NCBI GenBank assembly: GCA_024405735.1
Contig: JAKSOF010000007.1
Location: 42,693-106,692, forward strand
Length of the DNA stretch: 64,000 nt
Origin: Victivallaceae bacterium
GTDB lineage: Bacteria > Verrucomicrobiota > Lentisphaeria > Victivallales > Victivallaceae
Direction of reading: 5' to 3'
This document shows positions 53,594 through 61,737 of this stretch, piece after piece. Under the pieces are notes generated by a model. That model was not told where the DNA came from. It saw nothing but the letters and a program-made list of their open reading frames with translations, and did no database searches. Both the position numbers and the translations under genes were made by a program. Position 1 is the stretch's first letter. Every line of letters starts with the position of its first letter.

Positions 53594-55483
53594 CTATTTC
53601 CGGTAGACGTCCTGAATGGTGGCTTCGGGGAGCAATTCCTGCAACTGGTCGCGCAACTCGGCAACGCGGCGGTAGGTGATGGCGGAATTGGCGACTTCGA
53701 TCGACAGGATCGCATCAATGTCTTTGCCGCCGATTTGACGTTTTAACTCCTCCGCGATCGCTTTTGCCGGGAGAATGCCGTCGTTGAGATTTTTTTGCCA
53801 TGCGCCCAGTTGCAAAGAGAGCGCGGTGTCGGATCGACCGCCGATCAGCAGGACGAATGTCTGGACTTCCCGTGGCGGTTTCAGTTTTTGCGTATCTTTC
53901 GCTTCGGCTTCGGCGGATGTGCGGATCTGTTGCAGGATCGCACGGGCGCGGATCTCGATTTCCTGCCGGACGGAGGGGAAAAGCCCTTGCGAACTTGCCT
54001 CTTCGACCTTTTGAGAATATACTTTGATGATCTCATTCAACGTGAGCGCATCGGGCGCAAGTCCGAAAAATTTCTGAAAAAATCCCGTTTCTTTGTTACG
54101 GTATTTTCGGTCGAGCTCATGGCATTCTGCGGCAATCGGGCGGTAAACGGCATCGACGGCTTGCTGTTGCGCTTTGAGTCGATCGGCTTCGGCGGCGAAT
54201 TTTTTCCGCATTACAGAGGCGATCTGCTTTTCCGTTTCGTCAAAGACGATCTCGCCGGTCTCCGGACGGTCGGCGATGGTGGAGGGGAGGGCCTTTTCGC
54301 CTTGCTGAACGAAAAATTCGGTTTCTTCGGGGCGGGGAAGCCAGTCGCCGAAACTCCTCCAGATGCGTTTGACCTGTCTTTCGGCGTACTCCTGACGGAG
54401 CGGCTGAAATTTTTTGTGCGCGGCATCGGTGAAAAGTTTTTGGACGACGGGATCGCCGGAGTGGATTTTTTTCCGGACTTCCTGCGGCGCGTGAAGTTCT
54501 TTCAGCGTTTTATCAAGAGAATCATCAAGGAAAAGATCCCGGCACCGCTCTGCGCTGGATCGCCAATTTGCGTGATATTGCGGTTCGTCATTCAGCAAAG
54601 TACGGTATTTTTGCGGCTCAAGCATTGCGGGAAACGTGTCGCGGATGCGTTCAAACGCGATGTTTTGTGCCCGGAGCCGGATTTTTTGCTCCACCGACGG
54701 GAAGTCGATGAAATGCTCTTTTTCTTCGGAGATTTCGCGTTTGACCGCCGCGCGCAGTTCCCCGCGGAGGAAATCTTCTGCCGCTTCCGCCGACCAAAGC
54801 GTTTGCGGCACGCGAAGCCGCTCCAGAAGGTCGTTTTGCAAACGCTGTTGCTTTCTTCCGGCGGCGATGACGGGGAGAATGAGATTTTTTTGGATGTAGG
54901 GCAAATTTTCCTCCATCACGGGTTGTTTTGCCGGGTCGGTAAACCGCTGAAGCAGTTTTTGCGCCAGATCGGCATCGGAAAAAGTTTCCAGTTCTTTGCC
55001 GGAAGGATAGATCGCAGTGAAGATCCGTGATTTTCTCTCCTCGGCGGCAAGCTGATCGCGCGCTTCGTTAAAGGCGACGGGAAAAAGTTCTTTCATTTTT
55101 TTGCCGATTGCCGCATGAAGCGTATTGCCGATTGTGCGTCGCCGGGCGGCGTCGATGGTGCCGACGGTCGATCGGGCGATCCTGTCGATTTCCCGGGTCA
55201 AAAAGGTTTCCATTTTCGCGCGGAAAATCGTTTCCGCTTGTTTTCGGGCGGCATCGCGCCGGGTGCAGGATCGAGGCGTTCGGCGCATTTCTTCGATGAT
55301 TTTCGCCTTTCCTTCGGGAAAGTTTCCGGCGGAAAAGTGATCGATTTTTTCCTGAACGAGCAGTAAAAAGGAAAGTTCGCGGGATTCTTTGTCCAGTTTG
55401 GCGGCGCCGTCGCCCTCTTTGGTCGTTTGGGCGGCAAGCGGTATCGCGCAAAGCGCGGCAATCACTGCAAAAAGATATTTCAT
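53594..55483 (-). CDS. Exported helical protein of unknown function
   Basis: A 629-residue protein with a clear signal peptide (about 1-18, VIAALCAIPLAAQ) and no other membrane segment. The mature part is almost wholly charged helix (many Glu, Lys, Arg, Gln), with no known catalytic motif or peptidoglycan-binding domain that I recognise. It is the last gene of a minus-strand set, three bases after the one-helix membrane protein, so it is very likely cotranscribed with the MotA/TolQ-like protein and may be the periplasmic effector or scaffold of that complex. Confidence 0.7.
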   Translation of the reverse strand: MKYLFAVIAALCAIPLAAQTTKEGDGAAKLDKESRELSFLLLVQEKIDHFSAGNFPEGKAKIIEEMRRTPRSCTRRDAARKQAETIFRAKMETFLTREIDRIARSTVGTIDAARRRTIGNTLHAAIGKKMKELFPVAFNEARDQLAAEERKSRIFTAIYPSGKELETFSDADLAQKLLQRFTDPAKQPVMEENLPYIQKNLILPVIAAGRKQQRLQNDLLERLRVPQTLWSAEAAEDFLRGELRAAVKREISEEKEHFIDFPSVEQKIRLRAQNIAFERIRDTFPAMLEPQKYRTLLNDEPQYHANWRSSAERCRDLFLDDSLDKTLKELHAPQEVRKKIHSGDPVVQKLFTDAAHKKFQPLRQEYAERQVKRIWRSFGDWLPRPEETEFFVQQGEKALPSTIADRPETGEIVFDETEKQIASVMRKKFAAEADRLKAQQQAVDAVYRPIAAECHELDRKYRNKETGFFQKFFGLAPDALTLNEIIKVYSQKVEEASSQGLFPSVRQEIEIRARAILQQIRTSAEAEAKDTQKLKPPREVQTFVLLIGGRSDTALSLQLGAWQKNLNDGILPAKAIAEELKRQIGGKDIDAILSIEVANSAITYRRVAELRDQLQELLPEATIQDVYRK

Positions 55484-55486
55484 AAG

Positions 55487-56257
55487 TTATTTCTCCCGGT
55501 CGAGCAGCGGTATTTGACAGACTTCGGCAAGATGCCGGTAGGCGAGATCTTGCAAACGGCGCGTCAGTTCGGCGATGAGCGCGCCGCGTTCCGGCGTTTC
55601 CGGCATCGTTTTGAGTTGCGCGAGCAATTTTTTGATTTCCGGATCGCGCACTTCATCCGGATGGAGCACGTAGTTTTGCTGGATCGCGGCGGCGGCGAGC
55701 GACTGGACTTCAAGCACTTCCTTTTTGACGGAAGCGATGCGCTCTTTGACGATTTCTTGCAACCACGCAAGATGGCGGTCAACGATGCCGGGAGCGGCTT
55801 TGCGGATCTCCTGCATCCATTGTGCTTTGAGTTGTCCGAGTGAACGATAATCGCGGTACGCCGCTTCACCGCCCAGACGGAAAGCGCGTTCCTGCGGCGT
55901 TGCGGAAACGGCTTTGCCGTGCGCGATCACGTCGGAAAAGTCAAAGGTCTTTTCTCCGGAAACAGGATCGATGTGCAGAAATTCGGTCAATCCGTAGCGG
56001 ATGCGGTAAATTTGCGTCACTTTTTCGACGGCGTGAAGCAATTCGGTGCGCTCGGCTTGCTCCATTTTCTGATGCAGTTCGTCAAGCCGGGAAATTTCGC
56101 CGTCCACTTTGCCCATAAAAAGGAAAAAGGCGATCATAAAGATCAGCATCACGGCGAGGACGATCTGGAGCAAAATGGAATTCATTTCCTCGACACCGTC
56201 GTTTTTGCGCCGTTTGCCGAGCAACTTCTGCCACGCGGTCTCTGCTTGCTTTGGCAT
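55487..56257 (-). CDS. One-helix membrane protein, MotB/ExbD-position partner
   Basis: A 256-residue protein: about 26 cytoplasmic residues, one transmembrane helix (about 27-48) and a long helical periplasmic part. This topology and its place right after a MotA/TolQ-like gene are those of MotB, ExbD and TolR. But the Asp that carries protons in the transmembrane helix of those proteins is not there (the helix has Gln31 in a similar place), and I see no OmpA-like peptidoglycan-binding motif. The start at 56257 is chosen since the longer ORF runs into the upstream gene. Function unknown. Confidence 0.65.
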   Translation of the reverse strand: MPKQAETAWQKLLGKRRKNDGVEEMNSILLQIVLAVMLIFMIAFFLFMGKVDGEISRLDELHQKMEQAERTELLHAVEKVTQIYRIRYGLTEFLHIDPVSGEKTFDFSDVIAHGKAVSATPQERAFRLGGEAAYRDYRSLGQLKAQWMQEIRKAAPGIVDRHLAWLQEIVKERIASVKKEVLEVQSLAAAAIQQNYVLHPDEVRDPEIKKLLAQLKTMPETPERGALIAELTRRLQDLAYRHLAEVCQIPLLDREK

Positions 56258-56265
56258 CTTATTGC

Positions 56266-57138
56266 TTACTCCAGCGTTTCTCTGATGGCAGTCAGTTTGC
56301 GGCAAAGCGTTTCCGCCTTGGCGCGCGCTTCGTCGCGTTCGCAAGTCGTGTTTTGTAAAGTCTGACGCAACGCGTTGTTTTCATCGGCGAGTGAGCGCTG
56401 ACGCGCTTCCAGCGAGGCGGCGATTTCCGTCAAAAGTTCCAATGCGCGCAATGTTTCGGCGCGGACTTTTTCGTTTTCTTCCCGTTCCTTTTGCCGTGCT
56501 TCATCCCACGCGGCAAGCTGCAGCTGAAACTCTTTTGCGGCATCGCCGCCTTTTTGAAGTTTTTCCGAAAAAGTCTGCAAGGCATCGGTGACTTCCTGCA
56601 GTAAAAGCGCCGGATCGGGCTCGGAAAGCGTTTCCTCTTTTTCCGCCAGCGCGAAACCGACCCACGGCAAAACGATCAGCGGCTCGAAAATCATCACCCA
56701 GACGATCGCGGCGAGAGTCGAAAACATCGCGGTATGAAGACAATTCATCAGAGACGGGATGGTCACGTGAGCGACCGGATAGTAACCGATCAGAATGATC
56801 CCCCAGAGCGTGCCGACCAGACCGAGCGCGATATGGAAACGGTCATACCGGGTGAAACTGTCGGAGGAACGATATTTTTTCCACAACGCGAAGGTCGTGA
56901 CGGCAAAACCGAAAAAGAAAATGAAAGTCGTAACGGTGCTGACGTCGACGACGCTCCATTGCAGCGCCCGGGAAAATCCTTTCCCGCCGTCGGGCAAGAC
57001 AATACCGGAAAACAACGCCCGGTGCAGACGGATCGCCGCGACAAGGTTGTTGAGCCATAAAATGCCGCACAATACCGTCAGCAATGCGGCGATAACGAGC
57101 GAAACACTGCGTCGGGAAAAGAATTTCTGCTTTGTCAT
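56266..57138 (-). CDS. MotA/TolQ/ExbB-like membrane protein with coiled-coil tail
   Basis: A 290-residue protein with four likely transmembrane helices (about 11-36, 62-86, 102-121, 134-163). The third contains LGLVGTLWGI and the fourth region LHTAMFSTLAAIVW, matching the two-helix signature of the MotA/TolQ/ExbB proton-channel family (GxxGTVxG and ALxTTxxGLxxA). After residue 170 the chain becomes a long cytoplasmic coiled coil up to the end, as also seen in ZorA. It is followed after 8 bases by a one-helix partner. Not a flagellar motor: no flagellar genes are near. Confidence 0.7.
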   Translation of the reverse strand: MTKQKFFSRRSVSLVIAALLTVLCGILWLNNLVAAIRLHRALFSGIVLPDGGKGFSRALQWSVVDVSTVTTFIFFFGFAVTTFALWKKYRSSDSFTRYDRFHIALGLVGTLWGIILIGYYPVAHVTIPSLMNCLHTAMFSTLAAIVWVMIFEPLIVLPWVGFALAEKEETLSEPDPALLLQEVTDALQTFSEKLQKGGDAAKEFQLQLAAWDEARQKEREENEKVRAETLRALELLTEIAASLEARQRSLADENNALRQTLQNTTCERDEARAKAETLCRKLTAIRETLE

Positions 57139-57177
57139 AAAAAATGCCCTTATGTAATAAAGATTGAAAAAAATTAT

Positions 57178-57924
57178 TTATTTCCGCGCATTCATAATAG
57201 TTTCGTAGGCGAGGTTGACCTTTTTCATTTCTTCTTCGGCGAATTCGATGAAAGCTTCGGAAAGCCCTTTGCCCGACAACCGGTCGGGATGAAATTCCTT
57301 GGTTTTTTTGTGCCACGCGGCTTTGACTTCGGCATCGCTGGCATCGGGGGTGATGCCGAGCGTCCGGTAGGCATCGGCGAGCGTCCCGCCCGAAGAACGG
57401 GGGGCTCTGCCGCGCTGTTGCCGGGAGCCGTTGAAAAAATGTTCGACAAAGCCGGAAAGGCCAAAAACCGCTTCCGCTTCAAGCAACAGCGATTTTTCCG
57501 CTTCGGAAAGAATATTGTCGATGCGGGCGAGCGTGCAAAAGATTTCCATCGCCGTGCGTTTGGCATCGGGGGAAAGTTGCGCATTCAGATTGCGGACTTC
57601 CGCGGAAAAGGAGATGCCGCCGGATTTGGCGTTGTCGAATTCCTGTTTGAGCGCTTTGCGCAAGGCGGGATTGTCTTTGCCGAAAGTTTGAAGCAATTCC
57701 GAAACGAATGCCGCTTCCTCCTGCGAAACGACTCCGTCCGCCTTGGCGATTTTCGCCAATATCCGGAAAATTGATATGAGGGCACCCGATGGCGTGTCCG
57801 GCGAAGCGGATGAGCCTTGTTTCCCGCCCCACATATAACCGATCCCGGCGCCGATCGCCGCGCCCCACGGTCCGGCAAATGCACTGCCGATGATGCCGCC
57901 GATGATACCGCCGAGCAATCCCAT
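57178..57924 (-). CDS. DjlA-like TerB/J-domain protein
   Basis: A 248-residue protein. A Gly-rich hydrophobic start (GGIIGGIIGSAFAGPWGAAIGAGIGYMWGG) looks like a glycine zipper anchor. Residues about 45-165 match a TerB-like helical domain (LAKIAKADGVVSQEEAAFVSELL). Residues about 184-246 are a J-domain with HPD at 212-214 (TKEFHPDRL), which stimulates DnaK-type chaperones. DjlA has the same order. AAAGGA precedes the ATG at 57924; a longer ORF upstream runs into the repeat and is rejected. Only 39 bases separate it from the MotA-like gene, so it probably heads that operon. Confidence 0.85.
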   Translation of the reverse strand: MGLLGGIIGGIIGSAFAGPWGAAIGAGIGYMWGGKQGSSASPDTPSGALISIFRILAKIAKADGVVSQEEAAFVSELLQTFGKDNPALRKALKQEFDNAKSGGISFSAEVRNLNAQLSPDAKRTAMEIFCTLARIDNILSEAEKSLLLEAEAVFGLSGFVEHFFNGSRQQRGRAPRSSGGTLADAYRTLGITPDASDAEVKAAWHKKTKEFHPDRLSGKGLSEAFIEFAEEEMKKVNLAYETIMNARK

Positions 57925-57950
57925 TGCATGATCCTTTCTTTTTTTTTGAT

Positions 57951-57979
57951 AATGTAGTACGAAAATCTGTGAAAAGCAA
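57951..57979 (-). promoter_or_regulatory. Promoter of the TerB/J-domain-MotA-like operon
   Basis: On the minus strand: TTGCTT (57979-57974), a 17-base spacer and TACATT (57956-57951). It lies between repeat copy D and the start of the J-domain gene. Confidence 0.5.
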
Positions 57980-58014
57980 TGAAAGTGCAGGATTTTTTGG
58001 GAAAAAGTTAAAAA

Positions 58015-58512
58015 AGTTTTTAGTTTACAGTTTAGAGTTTTAAGTGCTTGGCTTGAGGGCGACGCCATCAAGACTCCTGAAATGCGCCCAAGCATCCACC
58101 TTCGCCAAGGCTACGGCGGGACAAGTCGCTTGGGCTTAAAAAAAGCAATCGGTAAAATGCTACTCTCACGGCATTGCCGCGAAATTTACGGGGCGATGGG
58201 AATATTGAGAATTGTGGGTTGTGGGATTTTTGAGATAAGACAATCCTGCGGTAATGAGCACGATAGAGAGCGTATTGTCCCATATCTCCCACAATTCCCA
58301 ATTCTCCCACAAATCCCACTCGGTCACGTTTCTTTCGCGTCTGCGGCGCGATGCTTAAAAAACAATCGGCAGTACGCATTGACCAAACAATTTGCGTACT
58401 GCCGTTTTGTATCGCTCTGTAAGCCGACACGATGTGTCGGCGCATTCAGGGGTGCGGGGGCAGAGCCCCCGGCCAAGCACTTAAAACTTTAAACTGTAAA
58501 CTTATAACTTAC
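58015..58512. repeat. Modular palindromic repeat, copy D (longest form)
   Basis: About 500 bases. Left half: terminal TTTTAAGTGCTTGG, a TTGAGGGCG...CATCAAG stem, the CTTCGCCAAGGCTAC module, CGCGAAATTTACGGGGCGAT and a GAGAATTGTGGG stretch. Middle: inverted CCCACAATTCCC and CACAAATCCCA sequences. Right half: GGTCACGT, TCTGCGGCGCGATGC, the GGCAGTACGC stem with T-run facing minus, CCGACACGATGTGTCGG, GGGGGCAGAGCCCCC and CCAAGCACTTAAAACTT. It abuts the stop codon of the lipoprotein gene at 58515. No gene is supported inside it. Confidence 0.85.
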
Positions 58513-58514
58513 AA

Positions 58515-58988
58515 TTATTTCTTTTCCAGTTTTTCCTGCAGTTTTTTGATTTCCTGAATGAATTCGCCGCGCTTCATTTCGGGCGCCTTTGCCGTCAGTT
58601 CCTGCATTTCCTTGGGGAAGGCGACGCGCAGACGGCGCATATCCGCCGGACGCTTGGGCATCTCGATCCCCGCTTTTGCGGCGAGCGCGTCGATTTTGTC
58701 TTCCTGCGCGATGATCGCGGCATCGATCTCAAGCATTTCCTGCGGATATTTCTCACGGAGCTGTTTCATCGCGTCCATACGCTTTTTGAATTTCTCCATG
58801 CCGGGATGCTGGCGGCGCGGACCTTTTTTGCCGTCTTTGGCTTTGGGACATTCCATTTTTTTCGGGCATTCGCCTTTTTTCATCTGGCACGGCGGCGGCG
58901 GACACTGTTTGCGGCAGCAACAGCAGCAACCGGCGGTCATCAGCAGAATTCCGAGCATACAAGCGAGTGCGATGGACAAATTTTTCAT
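58515..58988 (-). CDS. Cys-rich small lipoprotein
   Basis: A 157-residue lipoprotein: lipobox MTAGC with Cys21, directly followed by four more Cys (21-25 all Cys), then CPPPPC and two CPKK units, making nine cysteines between residues 21 and 47. The rest is a charged Lys/Glu helical region (about 65-157) that loosely recalls Spy/CpxP-like periplasmic proteins (LREKYPQEMLEI). A metal-binding or redox-sensitive surface protein is possible. It lies between the thioredoxin gene and repeat D. The start at 58988 gives the signal peptide. Confidence 0.7.
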   Translation of the reverse strand: MKNLSIALACMLGILLMTAGCCCCCRKQCPPPPCQMKKGECPKKMECPKAKDGKKGPRRQHPGMEKFKKRMDAMKQLREKYPQEMLEIDAAIIAQEDKIDALAAKAGIEMPKRPADMRRLRVAFPKEMQELTAKAPEMKRGEFIQEIKKLQEKLEKK

Positions 58989-59079
58989 TTTTTTCCCTTT
59001 CCTGGTTGAAAGCCCCACTCTGCGGGCTTGTTCAACTTTATAACGCCGCAGGAATGGATTTTATTTTATGTTTTTTTGA

Positions 59080-59385
59080 TTATTGCATCAAATCGATCAG
59101 TTTTGCCGCCGGTTGTGCTCCGGTTTCCCGCCGGAGTTCGCGTCCGTCTTTGAGCCGGACGAGCGTCGGCACGACTTCGACGTGAAACGCCGCCGCCGCT
59201 TCCGGAGCCTGATCGATGTCGACCTTGACGAGCCGGCAATGCGGCGGCACGTCTTTTGCGTCAAGGGCTTCGATGATTTCGCTCTGCCGACGGCAGGGAC
59301 CGCACCAGGTGGCGAAAAAGTCGATGAGGACATCGCCTTGGAGCGCGTTTGAAAAATCGGGATCCGTAAGATGAAGAACTTGCAT
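59080..59385 (-). CDS. Thioredoxin
   Basis: A 101-residue thioredoxin with active site WCGPC in DFFATWCGPCRRQS and the cis-Pro in VEVVPTLVRL. It has no signal peptide, so it is cytoplasmic. The full AAAGGAGG ribosome site seven bases before the ATG fixes the start at 59385. It stands between ftsI and the Cys-rich lipoprotein gene; TTGAAA and several TATT boxes upstream suggest its own promoter. Confidence 0.92.
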   Translation of the reverse strand: MQVLHLTDPDFSNALQGDVLIDFFATWCGPCRRQSEIIEALDAKDVPPHCRLVKVDIDQAPEAAAAFHVEVVPTLVRLKDGRELRRETGAQPAAKLIDLMQ

Positions 59386-59434
59386 AAAAAAACCTCCTTT
59401 ATTATACAATATAATACATTGGAGGTTTTTTCAA

Positions 59435-61252
59435 CTATTCTTTTTCGGTCAGCAACTTGTCGGGGGGGACGTTGAGATATTCGAGGACGCGTTTTGCCGT
59501 CCGCGAAAAGATCGGTCCCGCGACGCCGCCGCCCTGCTGTGCGGCGCCTTTGGTCTTGGAATCGACCGTGACCAGCATGATAAGCCGTGGCGCGCGTGCC
59601 GGGACGAAGCCGATGAAACTGCACATTTTTTTGTTGGAGTAATGGCGCGTGACGGGATCGTATTTGTTGCTCGTGCCGGTTTTTCCGGCGACCGTGTAAT
59701 TGCGGATCGCCGCCCGTTTGGCGGTGCCGTGCGCATCCTCGGTGACGCCGATCATCATTTCGACCAGTTGCCGGCGCGCCGATTCATTTTGAAAGACCCG
59801 GCGGAAACTTCCTGCGGGAGGATAAATGGATTCTCCGGTTTCCGGGTCTTCGTAGTGGTCGATCAACTGCAGTTGCGGCATCCCCTGCGGATTGGCGATC
59901 CCGCAATGGGCGCGCAAAAGCTGCAATGCCGACCACTGGACGCTGTAGCCGATGGCGACGCGGGTGATCTGGACTCCGTCCCATCTGTGGGGCGGCACCA
60001 GTCGACCGCGCGATTCGATCTGGAAAGGCAGGTCGCTCTTTTCCAGACAGCCGAATTTGCGCATCGTTTCATAGACACAGTTTTTGCCGAGCATCACGGC
60101 GATTTTGGCGGTGCCGATGTTGCTCGATTGGACGATGACCTGCGAAAGCGGGACATTGCCGACGGCGTGGCTGTCGGTAAGCGGTCTGCCGCCGTAGATC
60201 CATTTTTTCTTTTCGCAGTCGATCATCTGATTGGGGGTGACTGCGCCGAGATCAAGCGCGCGGCCGATGGTCAGCGGTTTGACGACGGAACCCGGTTCAT
60301 AGCAGTCTTCGGCGATATGGTTTTTGATCGCCTGCAAATTGGAAAAGGTCTTACGGTCGTTGGGGTTGAATGTCGGACGTTGCGCGAGGGCGAGGATGCG
60401 TCCCGTCATCGGGTCGGCGATGATCGCGTAGATCACTTCGGGGGCAAGTTCTTCGACGGCTTTGTCGAGTTCTTCCTCCAGGATCGCCTGGATCGGCTCG
60501 TCGACGGTGAGAAAAATATTTTTTCCGTCGCGCGCCGACTGATCGAAAATGACGCCGTTTTCAAGCGGGACTCCGGTACGGTCGCTGATGTAGGTGCGCT
60601 TGCCGGTCGTCTGCGAGATTTCGCTGTCCAGTTTTTTTTCCAGACCGCCCTGCGGCACGTCTTTGTCGTCGATGATGTTGGTGAAACCGAGAATGCTCGC
60701 CAGCATCCGGCCTTTGGGATAAGTGCGGCGGTTGGTGTCGCGGAAACTCACGGTGTTGGCGTTGACGCCGAGTTCGCGCAGTTCCGCTTCCATTTTCATC
60801 GCTTCCTCAAAAGGAAAGAAACGGGCGATCATCTGATAGGTGTTGGGGACGGTTTGAATTGTGCCGTCCTTTGCCGTTTTCCGGATGACGGGGGAAAGTT
60901 TGCGGAAAAAGTAGACTTCACTTTTGCCGAGATAACGCGCCATGATCCGGGCGCACTTGAGACGCACTTGCGGATCGGTGATGTTGCAGGGGGTCGCCGA
61001 AATTTCCTTGCACGGCTCGTTGCCGACCAGCAGATGGCGGCGGCAGTCGAAAATTTCGCCGCGTTTGCCGAAAGTGCGGGTGCTGTGGGTGAATTTTTTC
61101 TGGGCTCTTTGGAGATAGTATTCGTGACGCATCACCTGTATGTAAAAGAAACGCGCCGCCAACGCGACCGCGATGAGAAAAATCACCGCGACGGCGAAAG
61201 CGGTACGGATCCTGATACTGCGTTCAGGAGATTTTTCCGGTTGCGGGGTCAC
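59435..61252 (-). CDS. ftsI: Division penicillin-binding protein (FtsI/PBP2-type transpeptidase)
   Basis: A 605-residue class B PBP: short cytoplasmic tail, one transmembrane helix (about 17-38), dimerisation domain (FTHSTRTFGKRGEIFDCRRHLL) and transpeptidase domain. Active-site motifs: SVVK in EPGSVVKPL (Ser nucleophile), SSN in VQSSNIG and KTG in AGKTGTSN. It makes septal peptidoglycan crosslinks. There is no PASTA domain. The start is GTG at 61252 with AGAGGA before it, eight bases after ftsL, in normal dcw order. Confidence 0.94.
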   Translation of the reverse strand: MTPQPEKSPERSIRIRTAFAVAVIFLIAVALAARFFYIQVMRHEYYLQRAQKKFTHSTRTFGKRGEIFDCRRHLLVGNEPCKEISATPCNITDPQVRLKCARIMARYLGKSEVYFFRKLSPVIRKTAKDGTIQTVPNTYQMIARFFPFEEAMKMEAELRELGVNANTVSFRDTNRRTYPKGRMLASILGFTNIIDDKDVPQGGLEKKLDSEISQTTGKRTYISDRTGVPLENGVIFDQSARDGKNIFLTVDEPIQAILEEELDKAVEELAPEVIYAIIADPMTGRILALAQRPTFNPNDRKTFSNLQAIKNHIAEDCYEPGSVVKPLTIGRALDLGAVTPNQMIDCEKKKWIYGGRPLTDSHAVGNVPLSQVIVQSSNIGTAKIAVMLGKNCVYETMRKFGCLEKSDLPFQIESRGRLVPPHRWDGVQITRVAIGYSVQWSALQLLRAHCGIANPQGMPQLQLIDHYEDPETGESIYPPAGSFRRVFQNESARRQLVEMMIGVTEDAHGTAKRAAIRNYTVAGKTGTSNKYDPVTRHYSNKKMCSFIGFVPARAPRLIMLVTVDSKTKGAAQQGGGVAGPIFSRTAKRVLEYLNVPPDKLLTEKE

Positions 61253-61260
61253 GGGTCCTC

Positions 61261-61689
61261 TTAACGGCTTTTAGCGGTCATCGCCGACATCTGCCGACGG
61301 TTTTTCAGCCACGCCGAAAAGCGGACGTCGTTTTCCGCCGGGTCACGCTGGGACAACTGATAAACGGGACCGCGGATCGGTGCGAGATTGAGCCGGTGGC
61401 GGCTGATTTTCGCGCTGATGTGCGACCAGTCGGTCAACTGCGCAATACGGATGTCGTTGTATTCGATGGCGTGACGCAAACGCTTGCACGCACTCTTTTC
61501 CTCCCGAATCTTTCCGCTGATGTCGTTGATGCGCTGACGGAAATTGGTTTGTGCGATGAAAACAAATGCCAGCGCGCCGACGACGATCACCCATTTGCCG
61601 AGCGACAGCATATGACCGCCAAAAGAAACGGACTGCTTTTGCTTCGTTTTGCGCGTAGTGCCCAACGAACGACCAGGTTGAATATTCAT
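61261..61689 (-). CDS. ftsL: FtsL-like division protein
   Basis: A 142-residue bitopic protein: about 30 basic N-terminal residues, one transmembrane helix (about 32-48, KWVIVVGALAFVFIAQ), then a heptad-like helix (RQRINDISGKIREEKSACKRLRHAIE). No sequence motif is specific, but position between rsmH and ftsI plus topology are those of FtsL, which joins FtsB and FtsQ in the divisome. Sequence alone would not identify it. Confidence 0.78.
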   Translation of the reverse strand: MNIQPGRSLGTTRKTKQKQSVSFGGHMLSLGKWVIVVGALAFVFIAQTNFRQRINDISGKIREEKSACKRLRHAIEYNDIRIAQLTDWSHISAKISRHRLNLAPIRGPVYQLSQRDPAENDVRFSAWLKNRRQMSAMTAKSR

Positions 61690-61737
61690 ACGGCTTCTCC
61701 TTTGGTTAAAAGGGTTTTATATTTCGTTTTTTTACAG

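Noticed and set aside
55487..57138. Calling the membrane pair a flagellar MotAB or Zorya ZorAB system
   Set aside because: The partner has neither the membrane Asp nor an OmpA-like domain, and no ZorC/ZorD/ZorE or flagellar genes are adjacent.
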